Source: JAJFFW01 sp965263375
Lineage (GTDB): Bacteria > Pseudomonadota > Alphaproteobacteria > Caulobacterales > Parvularculaceae
Assembly: GCA_965263375.1 (NCBI GenBank)
Contig: OZ253669.1
Coordinates: forward strand, 1,302,001 to 1,366,000
Length of the DNA: 64,000 nt
Direction: 5' to 3'
In this document: piece by piece, positions 25,502-35,006 of the stretch
Position numbering within the stretch: position 1 is the first letter of the stretch
Layout of the letters: the number at the start of each line of letters is the position of its first letter
Program-made: the position numbers and the translations under genes
The notes under the pieces: model-generated
What the model saw: the letters and a program-made list of their open reading frames with translations, nothing else
What the model was told of the DNA's origin: nothing
Databases searched by the model: none

Positions 25502-27415
25502 ATGTTTAACTGGTTTGAAAATAGCTTGCCGCCTTTTCCAGATAATGCGCCGAGTGCAGGGGATGCACGCGAGCGTCCGTCGAAGTCGCTATCGGCGTTC
25601 TGTTGGCATTATGTGAAAGATGCTAAGTGGTGGCTTGTTGCGACGTCGCTCTTGTCTGCCGCTATTGCGATCGCGGAAGTGGCGCTTTTTGGCTTTCTAA
25701 GCCAATTGGTGGACTGGCTGGCGGCATCAGATCGCGAGAGTTTTTTGGCGCGCGAAACCGGCGGTCTCTTATGGATGGGGGCGCTTGTTCTTGTGGTGTT
25801 GCCCCTTTTAACGTTGCTCGACTCACTTGTCAGTCATCAGACATTGATGGGTAATTTGCCGATGATATCGCGATGGCGAATGCACCGCCAATTGCTGGGG
25901 CAGAGCCTGTCTTTCTTTGCTGATGAATTTGCTGGCCGGGTCGCAACGAAAATGATGCAAACCTCCCTCGCGGTGCGGGAGGCGGTTTTAAAGCTGCTCG
26001 ATATATTCGTTTATATAATCGTTTATTTCTTGAGCGTTATTGTTCTCGCTGGGTCCGCCGATTATCGCCTTGTGGCGCCGCTTCTTATTTGGCTCGGGAT
26101 TTATAGCTTTTTGATTTATTATTTTGTGCCAAGGTTGAAGGATGTCTCAGAGCGCCAAGCGGATGCGCGCTCGTCCATGACTGGCCGAGTCGTCGACAGC
26201 TATACCAATATTACGACGGTGAAGTTGTTTTCTCATACTGCCCGGGAAGAGGCGTATGCTCGTGACGCCATGAGCGGTTTTCTAAAAACAGTACACGGGC
26301 AAATGCGTTATGTGACAAAGTTTTACAGCCTTGTCTATTTTAACAATTGCGTACTGATTTTTACGATATCCGCGCTTTCAATTTGGCTTTGGGCGGCCTC
26401 CGCCATATCTGTTGGAGCGATTGCAATTGTTATCGCGATGGCGTTTCGTCTCAACAATATGTCTCACTGGATTATGTGGGAAGTTTCTGGGTTCTTTGAA
26501 AATGTCGGCATTATTCATGACGGCATGACCATGTTGAACAAGCCGGTAACGGTGAAAGATGCGTCTGACGCTATTCCATTAGTAGTTTCAAAAGGTGCGG
26601 TATCGTTTGAAAAGGTTTGTTTCAACTACAATAAATCAGGTGTGAGCGACGCCTCAAAGAAAGAAGAAGCCTCAGCCCGGCCGGTCATTCGCAACTTTTC
26701 ATTGTCCATTGCGCCTGGCGAAAAGATTGGCCTCGTTGGCCGTTCCGGCGCTGGCAAGACGACGCTGACGAACCTGTTGTTGCGGTTTTATGATGTTGAA
26801 CGAGGTGAAATTCTGATCGACGGGCAGAGCGTCAGCGCTGTCACGCAGGAGAGTTTGCGGGCCGCGATTGGCGTCGTGACGCAAGACACAGGACTGCTGC
26901 ATCGCTCCATCCGCGATAATGTCGCTTATGGCCGCCCAGACGCCGACGAGGCGGCGATCTTAGACGCGCTAAAGCGCGCTAATGCCGATCAGTTTATTCA
27001 TGATTTAAATGACGGGTCGGGGCGCAGCGGGCTTGACGCCCATGTGGGCGAGCGCGGCGTGAAACTTTCCGGCGGGCAACGTCAGCGCATTGCGATTGCA
27101 CGAACTTTCTTAAAAAATGCGCCAATCTTGATATTGGACGAGGCGACGTCGGCCCTAGATTCTGAAGCTGAAGCGGCAATCCAAGAAAACCTCTTTACTC
27201 TGATGGAAGGCAAAACCGTGATCGCCATCGCTCACCGTCTGTCGACTATTGCTGCTATGGACCGGCTTATCGTGCTTGATCAAGGGGCGATTGTTGAAGA
27301 AGGGACCCATGAAGAGCTGATCGCAAAGGGCGGCCTTTATGCTGACCTATGGGCGCGCCAGTCTGGCGGCTTTATTGGGGCCGGGGCGGGCGTAACAGCC
27401 GGGGCGGCGGAGTAA
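25502..27415 (+). CDS. ABC exporter half-transporter (MsbA/multidrug type)
   Basis: This 637-aa protein fuses a six-helix exporter membrane domain (about residues 40-330) to a nucleotide-binding domain. Walker A is GRSGAGKTTL, the signature is LSGGQRQR, Walker B is ILILDEATSALD, and the H-loop is AHRLST. It presumably works as a homodimer in the inner membrane, but the substrate (lipid, peptide or drug) cannot be read from sequence. An Ala/Gly-rich tail ends it. It stands alone after the ribosomal terminator, and the protease gene follows after 78 nt. Confidence 0.9.
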   Translation: MFNWFENSLPPFPDNAPSAGDARERPSKSLSAFCWHYVKDAKWWLVATSLLSAAIAIAEVALFGFLSQLVDWLAASDRESFLARETGGLLWMGALVLVVLPLLTLLDSLVSHQTLMGNLPMISRWRMHRQLLGQSLSFFADEFAGRVATKMMQTSLAVREAVLKLLDIFVYIIVYFLSVIVLAGSADYRLVAPLLIWLGIYSFLIYYFVPRLKDVSERQADARSSMTGRVVDSYTNITTVKLFSHTAREEAYARDAMSGFLKTVHGQMRYVTKFYSLVYFNNCVLIFTISALSIWLWAASAISVGAIAIVIAMAFRLNNMSHWIMWEVSGFFENVGIIHDGMTMLNKPVTVKDASDAIPLVVSKGAVSFEKVCFNYNKSGVSDASKKEEASARPVIRNFSLSIAPGEKIGLVGRSGAGKTTLTNLLLRFYDVERGEILIDGQSVSAVTQESLRAAIGVVTQDTGLLHRSIRDNVAYGRPDADEAAILDALKRANADQFIHDLNDGSGRSGLDAHVGERGVKLSGGQRQRIAIARTFLKNAPILILDEATSALDSEAEAAIQENLFTLMEGKTVIAIAHRLSTIAAMDRLIVLDQGAIVEEGTHEELIAKGGLYADLWARQSGGFIGAGAGVTAGAAE

Positions 27416-27493
27416 CAGCCTTGCGAGGCGCATTGATCGCTTGTTGCAAGACGGGTAGTTTACATATCTCAATAATACTTGAGGGAGTGCTAA

Positions 27494-28978
27494 ATGGGCC
27501 AATTTTGGGTGAGTTTGCTGGTCGGCGTTGCAGCATTGGGCGCCAGCGCATGTGCGGATGAAGGTGCGCAAAAAGGGGAGGTTCCTGGCGAGGGGCTGAC
27601 AGAAATTGCGCAAATTAGCGCCTCTGACGGTATGAGTGCGCCGCCAATTGATGCTGGCAAGACGCGGGTTGCCCCTCAGTCAATGGCGGAGGTTCAGCTT
27701 TCCTTTGCGCCCATCGTGGACCAAGCAGCGCCCGCGGTTGTCAACATTTTCACCAAACGCGTGTCGCAAGCACGCACCACGGGCGACCCGTTTTTTGATA
27801 GGTTTTTTGGCCGAATGACCCCGCGTGAGCAAAACTCTCTCGGCTCCGGCGTTATTGTAAGCCCTGACGGAGTGATCATCACGAACAACCATGTCATTGA
27901 AAATATGACGGAGATTAAGGTGGTGTTCGCTGATCGCCGTGAATTTGAGGCTGAGCTTGTTTTTACTGATCCGCAAACAGATCTTGCTGTCCTGCGAATT
28001 GAAACGGAGGAACCATTGCCGTTTTTGGAGTTTGCGGACTCTGACGCAATTGAAGTGGGCGATGTGGTGCTCGCTATCGGCAACCCTTTTGGCGTTGGTC
28101 AAACGGTGACGAGCGGGATCATATCCGCCCTTGCGCGCACAGCGGTTTCAATCTCTGATTATCAATTCTTTATCCAGACGGATGCCGCGATTAATCCGGG
28201 TAATTCAGGCGGCGCCTTAGTGGATGGGGAAGGGCGTCTCGTCGGCGTAAACACTGCGATTTACTCCCGCTCCGGCGGCTCAAACGGGATTGGTTTTGCA
28301 ATTCCAACCCGCCTTGTTCAACAAGTATTAGCGACCGCAATTAATGGCGGTGTTTTGATGCGCCCATGGCTTGGCGCATCCACCAAAACGGTTAGCGCTG
28401 ATATTGCTAGTGCATTGAAGCTGGACCGTCCTGCTGGCGCGCTTATAGAAGATTTGTGGAAAGATGGCCCCGCTGATATTGCTGGCCTTGAAGCTGGTGA
28501 TGTTATTATCGAAATTGATGGTTCGCCCGTCTATGATGCTGAGACATTGCGGTATCGGGTTGGCGTCCTTAGTGAAGGTGATCAAGCGACGGTTGGTTAT
28601 ATCCGTGATGGGAAGAAGCGCAGCGGAAAACTTTCCCTAAGCCTTCCGCCGAAAGACCCGGCCCCAGATCCAAGAGAATTAAAAGGCGAACACCCGTTAA
28701 ACGGCGTTACGGTCGCAAACCTATCGCCGCGCTTTAATGATGAGTTGGGTATTGATCCGCTGGTTTCCGGCGTTGTGGTATCTGAAATAAATCGGCGCAC
28801 TTTTGCAGCGCGCCGGGGCCTGCGCCGCGGGCATCGGATATTGTCTGTTAACGGCAAGAAGATCCGTAATGCAAAAGAGCTTGAACGAGAAATCGCCAAG
28901 TCATCTAAAGGATGGAACATCGAGGTTGACACGGGCGACCGGGTTGTTCCTTGGCGCGTAAACGGGCGCCGCCGATGA
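27494..28978 (+). CDS. HtrA/Deg-type periplasmic serine protease with two PDZ domains
   Basis: This 494-aa envelope protease belongs to the DegP/DegQ family. The catalytic triad is His133 (ITNNHVIE), Asp163 (QTDLAVL) and Ser238 (GNSGGAL). Two PDZ domains follow (about 290-385 and 400-490). The N-terminus is hydrophobic and ends ASA-Cys20, a loose lipobox, so it may be a lipoprotein, but it has no Lys or Arg before the hydrophobic core. GAGGGA precedes the ATG. The stop overlaps the rarA start (ATGA), so it leads an operon. Confidence 0.93.
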   Translation: MGQFWVSLLVGVAALGASACADEGAQKGEVPGEGLTEIAQISASDGMSAPPIDAGKTRVAPQSMAEVQLSFAPIVDQAAPAVVNIFTKRVSQARTTGDPFFDRFFGRMTPREQNSLGSGVIVSPDGVIITNNHVIENMTEIKVVFADRREFEAELVFTDPQTDLAVLRIETEEPLPFLEFADSDAIEVGDVVLAIGNPFGVGQTVTSGIISALARTAVSISDYQFFIQTDAAINPGNSGGALVDGEGRLVGVNTAIYSRSGGSNGIGFAIPTRLVQQVLATAINGGVLMRPWLGASTKTVSADIASALKLDRPAGALIEDLWKDGPADIAGLEAGDVIIEIDGSPVYDAETLRYRVGVLSEGDQATVGYIRDGKKRSGKLSLSLPPKDPAPDPRELKGEHPLNGVTVANLSPRFNDELGIDPLVSGVVVSEINRRTFAARRGLRRGHRILSVNGKKIRNAKELEREIAKSSKGWNIEVDTGDRVVPWRVNGRRR

Positions 28979-30336
28979 GTGATCTTTTCGCGAGTGCGAG
29001 GCTTGACCAATCAGCGCCTCAACCACTGGCGAACCGGCTGCGGCCGAAATCTCTATCGGAAGTGATTGGTCAAGATCATTTGCTCGGCGAAGGCGCCCCG
29101 ATCGCGCGCATGATAGCCGGGGGGCGACTTTCTTCCATGGTTTTATGGGGGCCGCCAGGGGTCGGGAAAACCACGATCGCTCAATTGTTAGCGCAAGAAA
29201 GCGATTTGGAGTTTGTCCAGATTTCAGCGATTTTTTCCGGCGTTGCTGATCTTCGTAAAGTTTTTGACGCCGCTAAAGCGCGCCGCGCGACAGGTCAGGG
29301 AACGCTTCTTTTTGTAGATGAGATCCACCGGTTTAATCGCGCCCAGCAGGACGGATTTTTGCCTCATGTTGAGGCGGGTGTCATTACGCTTATTGGTGCG
29401 ACGACGGAAAATCCGTCTTTTGAGCTTAACGCAGCGCTTTTATCACGTGCGCAGGTTTTAACGCTTAATAGGCTTGATGAAGAGGCGCTAGAAAAATTAT
29501 TGGCGCGTGCGGAAGAGTTAGAAGGGCGCAAATTGCCCTTGCTGGCCGATGCGCGCAGCGCCGTCATCGAAATGGCGGATGGTGATGGGCGTTTCATTTT
29601 AAACCTTGCTGAGGAGCTATTCGCAGAAGCTAAAGATAGAGAGCCCTTTGATCCTTCCGGCGTGGCTCAATTTCTGCGCCGCAGGGCGCCTGTTTATGAT
29701 AAATCGCAAGAGGGGCATTACAACCTTGCTAGCGCCTTGCAAAAATCTATTCGTGGGTCAGACGTTGACGCCGCCCTTTATTGGGCTGCACGAATGCTCG
29801 CTGGCGGGGAAGATCCGCGATTTATCTTGCGCCGCTTGGTGGTTATAGCGTCAGAAGACATTGGTAACGCTGATCCGCAAGCCTTACCCTTAGCGATCGC
29901 GGCTAAAGACGCCTACGAATTTTTGGGCCAGCCAGAAGGCGAAATCGCCATTGGCCAGCTGGTCGCCTATCTAGGCACGGCGCCAAAGTCGAACCGCAGC
30001 CATCGGGCCTTTAAAGAGGCGAAGGGCGCGGCGCGCCAAACCGGTTCGCTAGCGCCGCCATTACACGCGATGAATGCACCCACTAAGCTCATGAAACAGC
30101 TGGGGTATTCTGATGGGTATGTTTATGATCATGATGCTGAAAATAACTTTGCAGGACTTGATTATTTTCCCCCAGATATGGAACGTCGGCGGTTTTATGA
30201 ACCTTCCGATTATGGGTTCGATAAAGAAATAAAAAAGCGCCTTGCCTTTTGGGACAAATATCGAAAGCCGCGTGTAATGTCTGATGATGGCGCTGATCAA
30301 GAGCCTGGCATTAGCACGAAAAACAGTGAAGATTAG
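28975..30336 (+). CDS. rarA: Replication-associated recombination AAA+ ATPase RarA
   Basis: This 453-aa homologue of RarA/MgsA/WRNIP1 acts at stalled replication forks and binds single-stranded DNA ends. Walker A is WGPPGVGKTT, Walker B is LLFVDEIHRFN, and sensor 1 is in IGATTENPSFELN. The C-terminal clamp-loader-like and MgsA domains include the SIRGSDVDAALYWAARM helix. The start is ATG 28975 in the ATGA overlap with the protease gene. A TTG at 28951 is open but unlikely. Confidence 0.96.
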   Translation: MSDLFASARLDQSAPQPLANRLRPKSLSEVIGQDHLLGEGAPIARMIAGGRLSSMVLWGPPGVGKTTIAQLLAQESDLEFVQISAIFSGVADLRKVFDAAKARRATGQGTLLFVDEIHRFNRAQQDGFLPHVEAGVITLIGATTENPSFELNAALLSRAQVLTLNRLDEEALEKLLARAEELEGRKLPLLADARSAVIEMADGDGRFILNLAEELFAEAKDREPFDPSGVAQFLRRRAPVYDKSQEGHYNLASALQKSIRGSDVDAALYWAARMLAGGEDPRFILRRLVVIASEDIGNADPQALPLAIAAKDAYEFLGQPEGEIAIGQLVAYLGTAPKSNRSHRAFKEAKGAARQTGSLAPPLHAMNAPTKLMKQLGYSDGYVYDHDAENNFAGLDYFPPDMERRRFYEPSDYGFDKEIKKRLAFWDKYRKPRVMSDDGADQEPGISTKNSED

Positions 30337-30350
30337 GCTCGCTTTTCGCA

Positions 30351-31148
30351 ATGGATCCGCTGGCATATAAGTCTATTTTTCTAGGGAGTTGGTTCGCGCT
30401 TTTTTTTATTGGCGAGCGACTAGCCTCAGCTGCGCCGACTGTTGGGCAAGACCCTATTAAAAGATGGTCGCGGCTTGCGCGAAATTTAGGACTATGGGTG
30501 ATTTTGGCTTTGATCTCACCTCTGATTATTATCCCAATGTCTGCGTTGGGGGCGGGGGCTGCGTTTTGGACGCGCCCTGAATGGCTAGGCGGCGGTGTTG
30601 GGCTTGCCCTTAGCATTCTTGCGCTAGATCTATTTACCTATTGGTCGCACCGCGCTTATCACCAGGTCGGATTTATGTGGCGGCTTCACGCGCCCCATCA
30701 TTTCGACCAGCATCTTGATACAACCAGTGCGGTGCGGTTTCATCCCGGGGAAGTGATACTTTCGGCCTTTTTACGTCTTGCGCTTATTGTGGGTCTTGCT
30801 GTGCCGTTCGCCCATGTCGTGATTTTTGAGACTGTATTACTTGCGTCAGCGATTTTTCATCACTCCAATATCGCTCTTCCTTCAAAAGTGGAGCGTTCGT
30901 TAGCTTGGATTATTGTCACGCCGAGCCATCATTGGGTGCACCATCACGCGGACGATAAGGACACGAATTCCAACTTTGCTAGTTTGTTCAGCATTTGGGA
31001 CAGACTTTTCGGGTCAAAAAGCCCCACGAAGCGTTTCACAGCAATGCCAATTGGCGTTGAGGGTGTTGAAGATCGCTCGTTTTTGGGGCTAATAATGTCG
31101 CCTTTCGGGAAGGCGCCGACATCCGGTATTGAAGGCAAAGACGATTAG
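30351..31148 (+). CDS. Fatty acid hydroxylase / sterol desaturase family membrane enzyme
   Basis: This 265-aa integral-membrane di-iron protein of the FA_hydroxylase superfamily has histidine boxes at H100-x3-H104, H113-x2-H116-H117, H170-H171 and H193-H194 through H197-H199 (HHWVHHH). Several hydrophobic segments precede and separate them. The family oxidises lipids such as fatty acyl chains, carotenoids or sterols, but the substrate is not assignable. It sits 14 nt after rarA and 14 nt before crcB, so it is in the operon although functionally unlike its neighbours. Confidence 0.88.
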   Translation: MDPLAYKSIFLGSWFALFFIGERLASAAPTVGQDPIKRWSRLARNLGLWVILALISPLIIIPMSALGAGAAFWTRPEWLGGGVGLALSILALDLFTYWSHRAYHQVGFMWRLHAPHHFDQHLDTTSAVRFHPGEVILSAFLRLALIVGLAVPFAHVVIFETVLLASAIFHHSNIALPSKVERSLAWIIVTPSHHWVHHHADDKDTNSNFASLFSIWDRLFGSKSPTKRFTAMPIGVEGVEDRSFLGLIMSPFGKAPTSGIEGKDD

Positions 31149-31162
31149 GGAGATACAAGGGC

Positions 31163-31549
31163 ATGAACAGCCCCCTGATTTGGTTAGCGGTTGCTGGCGG
31201 CGGCGCCCTTGGCGCTGTTATGCGCTATGGTGTGGCGCGTTTGGCGGCGGCTTTTTTCGGGACAAGCTTTCCCTGGGGTACTTTTTTGGTGAACGTGGCC
31301 GGATCTTTTCTTATGGGCGTTGTGATTGTCTGGCTAGCAGCCCGTGAACCGATGGCCCCTTTACTGCGGTCGTTTCTAACTGTTGGCGTGCTTGGCGCTT
31401 TTACGACCTTTTCGACCTTTTCATTGGATGCCGTTAGTTTGTTTGAGGATAAAGCCTACCTAGCAGCTGGGCTTTATGTCGCCGGTTCTGTTGTTTTTTC
31501 AATCATCGGTCTTGCATTAGGGCTTAGTATTATGAGGGCCCTGACATGA
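31163..31549 (+). CDS. crcB: Fluoride ion channel CrcB/Fluc
   Basis: This 128-aa four-helix membrane protein exports fluoride as an antiparallel dimer. GGALGAVMRY near the N-terminus, WGTFLVNVAGSF and GVLGAFTTFSTFS match the pore-lining and sodium-site motifs of the family. It is embedded in an operon. No fluoride riboswitch can fit in the 14-nt upstream gap. The stop overlaps rluC by ATGA. Confidence 0.93.
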   Translation: MNSPLIWLAVAGGGALGAVMRYGVARLAAAFFGTSFPWGTFLVNVAGSFLMGVVIVWLAAREPMAPLLRSFLTVGVLGAFTTFSTFSLDAVSLFEDKAYLAAGLYVAGSVVFSIIGLALGLSIMRALT

Positions 31550-32553
31550 GCGGCGTAACAGCAAAAACAGTTAGTGACGACGAAGCGGGCATGCGACTTG
31601 ACCGCTGGTTTAAAACACATTTCCCCTCAGTCGGTCATGGCATGCTCGAAAAATTTCTGCGCAAAGGCCAAGTGCGTGTTGACGGGGGTCGGGTGAAAGC
31701 CAATCGACGCTTGGAGGCGGGAGAAAATATCCGTATTCCGCCTTTGTCAACTAATGAAGCATCCACAAAGAGAAGCCGGGCCGATGCCGTCCCAAATGAA
31801 GCGCGCCGAAAAGAGGATGCAGCAGCCCTTAGGCAGATGACGCTTTATGAGGATGATGCCATTTTAGCGCTAAACAAACCCTTTGGTCTTGCCGTACAGG
31901 GTGGCACGCGGACGACAAAGCACCTTGATGGGATGCTCGGCGCATTGGAGAAAAATGGAGAACGCCCGCGCCTGACCCACCGGTTAGACCGCGACACTGG
32001 CGGGCTGATACTCATTGCTAAGACCCGCCAAGCGGCGGCGAAGCTAGGGGGCTCCTTCCAGCGACATGAAGTGGAAAAGACTTATTGGGCGCTTGCGGCG
32101 GGTGCTCTGCGCACGGCGCGTGGGACCATCGATCTGAAAATAGCCCCGCGTATGATGCGTATTGGCGACGGCGCCCAGGAGCGCATTGCGCCCGCAGATG
32201 GCGAAGACGCCAAAAAGGCAATCACGGATTTTCAGCGATTGGACGAGGCGGGACAGGGGGTTTCTTTTCTTGCCTTGCGCCCAGTAACAGGGCGTAAACA
32301 CCAGATCCGGGTTCATTTGGCCGCGGCAGGCGCGCCGGTCGCTGGCGACCGCAAATATGGCGGACCCGCTGCGATGATTGGTGGTGTGGCGGAGCGGTTG
32401 CATCTCTTTTGTCGCTCTATGAAATTTCCTCACCCCGTAACAGGGCGTGCGATGACAATCACGGCGCCCTTAACAGGACATATGAAAGAGACATGGGCAT
32501 TTTTCAGCTTTGATCCGGAGGCTGTAGTTGATTGGTCGGAGGCGCCGTCATGA
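31546..32553 (+). CDS. rluC: RluA-family 23S rRNA pseudouridine synthase
   Basis: This 335-aa protein has an N-terminal S4 RNA-binding domain (RLDRWFKTHFPSVGHGMLEK) and a catalytic domain with HRLDRDTGG, where Asp148 is the nucleophile. The S4 domain plus overall length suggest RluC, which modifies 23S rRNA, rather than RluA, although RluD is not excluded. Both ends overlap neighbours by ATGA, so translation is coupled with crcB and the ATP12 gene. Confidence 0.9.
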   Translation: MSGVTAKTVSDDEAGMRLDRWFKTHFPSVGHGMLEKFLRKGQVRVDGGRVKANRRLEAGENIRIPPLSTNEASTKRSRADAVPNEARRKEDAAALRQMTLYEDDAILALNKPFGLAVQGGTRTTKHLDGMLGALEKNGERPRLTHRLDRDTGGLILIAKTRQAAAKLGGSFQRHEVEKTYWALAAGALRTARGTIDLKIAPRMMRIGDGAQERIAPADGEDAKKAITDFQRLDEAGQGVSFLALRPVTGRKHQIRVHLAAAGAPVAGDRKYGGPAAMIGGVAERLHLFCRSMKFPHPVTGRAMTITAPLTGHMKETWAFFSFDPEAVVDWSEAPS

Positions 32554-33278
32554 CGGAAATTGCACGTGAAAAACCAACGTTAAAAAGGTTCTATAAAGAG
32601 GTTAGCGTCAAACCCCTTGAAGAAGGGAGCGATAAGTTTGCGCTTGCCCTTGACGGCCGGATTGCAAAAACCCCAAAGCGGTCGCCGCTCGCTTGGGCGA
32701 ATGAAAAAATGGTTGCGGCTGTTGCTGAAGAATGGGCGGCGGCAGACGAAGAAATTGACACAACCATTATGCCGTTAACCAGGCTGTTGACCACGACCAT
32801 TGATTTTGGGGATGATGCTCGAGATGCGCTCTGTAAAGAAGTGCTTAACTTTCTTGGGTCGGACCTTTTATGTTATCACGCAACAGCGCCGGCTGTGCTT
32901 GTTGAGCGGCAAGCTGAAATATGGACGCCGTATCTCGATAAATGGTCCGACCGTTTCGGCGTGCGGTTGGCTGTAGCGTCGGGAATAATGGCGGTTGATC
33001 AGCCACAAGAAGCGATAGCTGCGATGCGCTCTTTTTTGGGTGAGCTATCAACGCCAAAATTATTTGTATGCAGAGCCGCGACGGATTTAACCGGTTCAGC
33101 GGTTTTAGGAACGGCGTTGCTTGAAAGGTGGGCGAGCGTAGAAGAAATTTTCGCCGCCTCCCGCCTTGATGAGCATTTTCAGCAAGAGCGCTGGGGCGTC
33201 GACGCTGAGGCGGCGCAACGTGAGGCCGCCATCAAGCGAGACTTTGACGGCGCGGCACGGTTCCTCGACTTAATTTAA
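32550..33278 (+). CDS. ATP12-family F1-ATPase assembly chaperone
   Basis: This 242-aa protein is homologous to mitochondrial Atp12, which binds the F1 alpha subunit during assembly. The conserved N-terminal FYKEVSV motif is followed by LALDGRIAKTPKR, and the central LLCYHATAP and TDLTGSAVLG segments fit the family, which in bacteria is confined mainly to alphaproteobacteria. ATG 32550 overlaps the rluC stop. It is the last gene of the protease-rarA operon and ends 17 nt from a convergent gene. Confidence 0.92.
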   Translation: MTEIAREKPTLKRFYKEVSVKPLEEGSDKFALALDGRIAKTPKRSPLAWANEKMVAAVAEEWAAADEEIDTTIMPLTRLLTTTIDFGDDARDALCKEVLNFLGSDLLCYHATAPAVLVERQAEIWTPYLDKWSDRFGVRLAVASGIMAVDQPQEAIAAMRSFLGELSTPKLFVCRAATDLTGSAVLGTALLERWASVEEIFAASRLDEHFQQERWGVDAEAAQREAAIKRDFDGAARFLDLI

Positions 33279-33295
33279 ATACCGTTCGTTTTTGA

Positions 33296-33937
33296 TTAGC
33301 CTATGGCCAAGTCGATATAGTGTTTTAGTGCGCTTGGTATGGTTGGCAAGGTCACAAGCCGATTGAAGGTTTCGCGTGATTGAAGTGCTGATCGGTTGAC
33401 AATGGCTTCGTAAGTCGCCTTAACGGATATCCGCTCGGCGTAATTTGGTTGCCAATCGACGGACATGCCGGGCTCTATAACGCCGGTTGTGATTACTTGA
33501 AAATAGATTCCGGGGCGGAGCGCTTCTTTAAATAATCGAACCATTTTCTTATTATTGAAGCGGACGCCCAGTTTAAAACAAGGAATACGGGGTTGGCTGA
33601 TCATAAGTTGAACATCACCGATGTTCACATAGTCGCCAATGCATAGTTTGCCCTCATCAAGATGATCAATAGTGAGATTTTCACCAAAAGCGCCATGTTC
33701 AATGTTGCGCCCATTCAAAATATCAGACCAGTAGGGGAAGTGGTTAGCGCCATACGCGTAAACTGCTTTGTGAATGCCGCCGTGATTGGTCAAATCAGCT
33801 TGACCATCACCAGCAATGCCCAAAGTCTCCACTGTCGCTGAGTGATCGATTGAATTTTTAAATATTGCTGTACGTATGACTTTTCCATCGTGCTCAATAT
33901 CTTGGGGCTGTCCAATATTGATAGATAGAAGTTGCAT
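33296..33937 (-). CDS. MOSC domain protein (YiiM-like)
   Basis: This 213-aa protein has a MOSC beta-barrel with the conserved cysteine in SQPRIPCFKLG and the typical HGGIHKAVYAY and FGENLTI segments. MOSC proteins handle sulfur or molybdenum-cofactor-linked reactions, and YiiM relatives protect against N-hydroxylated base analogues. The exact substrate is unknown here. It is monocistronic and convergent with the ATP12 gene. Confidence 0.87.
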   Translation of the reverse strand: MQLLSINIGQPQDIEHDGKVIRTAIFKNSIDHSATVETLGIAGDGQADLTNHGGIHKAVYAYGANHFPYWSDILNGRNIEHGAFGENLTIDHLDEGKLCIGDYVNIGDVQLMISQPRIPCFKLGVRFNNKKMVRLFKEALRPGIYFQVITTGVIEPGMSVDWQPNYAERISVKATYEAIVNRSALQSRETFNRLVTLPTIPSALKHYIDLAIG

Positions 33938-34031
33938 CGTGCTTTATTGTACCAAAATTGTTTTTCGTAACCTAGGCGGTTAAAAGCGGTAGAGACAGTA
34001 CCAACCCAAACAACTACCAGCGATAGGCGCT

Positions 34032-34856
34032 CTAATCGACTGATTGTTCGATGGCGGGCAGGGCCTCTTGTTCAAAACCTTCGTTGGCGCCTTCTTCCAC
34101 CGTTGTGTTTTGCTGTCCGCGGGTAACGGCGCGGAAATTAGCAAGCTCAACCCCGTTAAGAAGGGTGTCGCCGTTTGCGTCCATTGTATCAAAGTCTAAA
34201 AGATACTCTGCAATATAGTCTTTGCTGGAAAGGTTTTCCGCCACGCCTGCCATAAAAGCAAATTTTCGGCGCGCATTAGCCTCAGTTTCTTTGCGAACTT
34301 CTTCAGGGGCAATTTCGGCTAGAAGAGCAACCAGTTCTTGCTCTTCCTTTTGGGCTTTTGTTGCCGGGGCGGCGTTTCGCGCTTCGCTCTCGCGCCACAT
34401 ATTAGCTAGTCCCGCAAATTCATCCGCACTCATAAAATTATCATTATTTGTATCAGCGGCGGTGAAATCTTGCTTTGCTTCTTCAAAGGCTTCTGTCCTT
34501 GTCAAAAGCTCACTATCGAAACGATTACGCAGGGCTTGTAAAGCCGATGTATTCGCAACGCTCTCACCAGGTTTAATGGTGACCGTGCGCTTTTCGGTCT
34601 CAACCACCTTGCCGTCGATGGTGCGCGTGAAGGTGTAAGTTTGTTGAAACTGTTGACGGGCGTTTAGCGAAGCCGCCATTTCGTCTTCATTAATTGGTTC
34701 TGCTTGAGAGTTTTGATCAAGACTATCAACGTCAGTCGTTGAGGGTTGATCTTTTGAAGGGATAGGGACAAGCGTTTCTTGCGCCAGTGCGCTCATGTTC
34801 GCTGCAAAAAAAATGTTGATCACAGCACCGCCCAAAAAAGACTTCATAAGACCCAT
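34032..34856 (-). CDS. Secreted protein with two EF-hands
   Basis: This 274-aa protein of unknown function has a signal peptide ending near ALAQE (residue 27). Two calcium-binding loops are clear: DTNNDNFMSADEF in the middle and DANGDTLLNGVEL near the C-terminus, with most expected acidic positions filled. The rest is rich in Glu/Ala helix-forming sequence. AAAAGG lies ahead of the ATG. It is not in an operon. Confidence 0.8.
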   Translation of the reverse strand: MGLMKSFLGGAVINIFFAANMSALAQETLVPIPSKDQPSTTDVDSLDQNSQAEPINEDEMAASLNARQQFQQTYTFTRTIDGKVVETEKRTVTIKPGESVANTSALQALRNRFDSELLTRTEAFEEAKQDFTAADTNNDNFMSADEFAGLANMWRESEARNAAPATKAQKEEQELVALLAEIAPEEVRKETEANARRKFAFMAGVAENLSSKDYIAEYLLDFDTMDANGDTLLNGVELANFRAVTRGQQNTTVEEGANEGFEQEALPAIEQSVD

Positions 34857-35006
34857 CTCATTACACCTTTTATCCCTGTCGCCCGAAAACTCCCGTTGGG
34901 GATCGAGGTTAACATTGCCCTAATGGGTTAACAAAACCCTTCTGTGCGCGATGCGATAATTTCGTATAAATTTCATGATTAAAACCAACATGGATAGCCT
35001 TTTTGG

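Noticed and set aside
31149..31162. Fluoride riboswitch upstream of crcB
   Set aside because: Only 14 nt separate crcB from the previous gene, too few for the aptamer.
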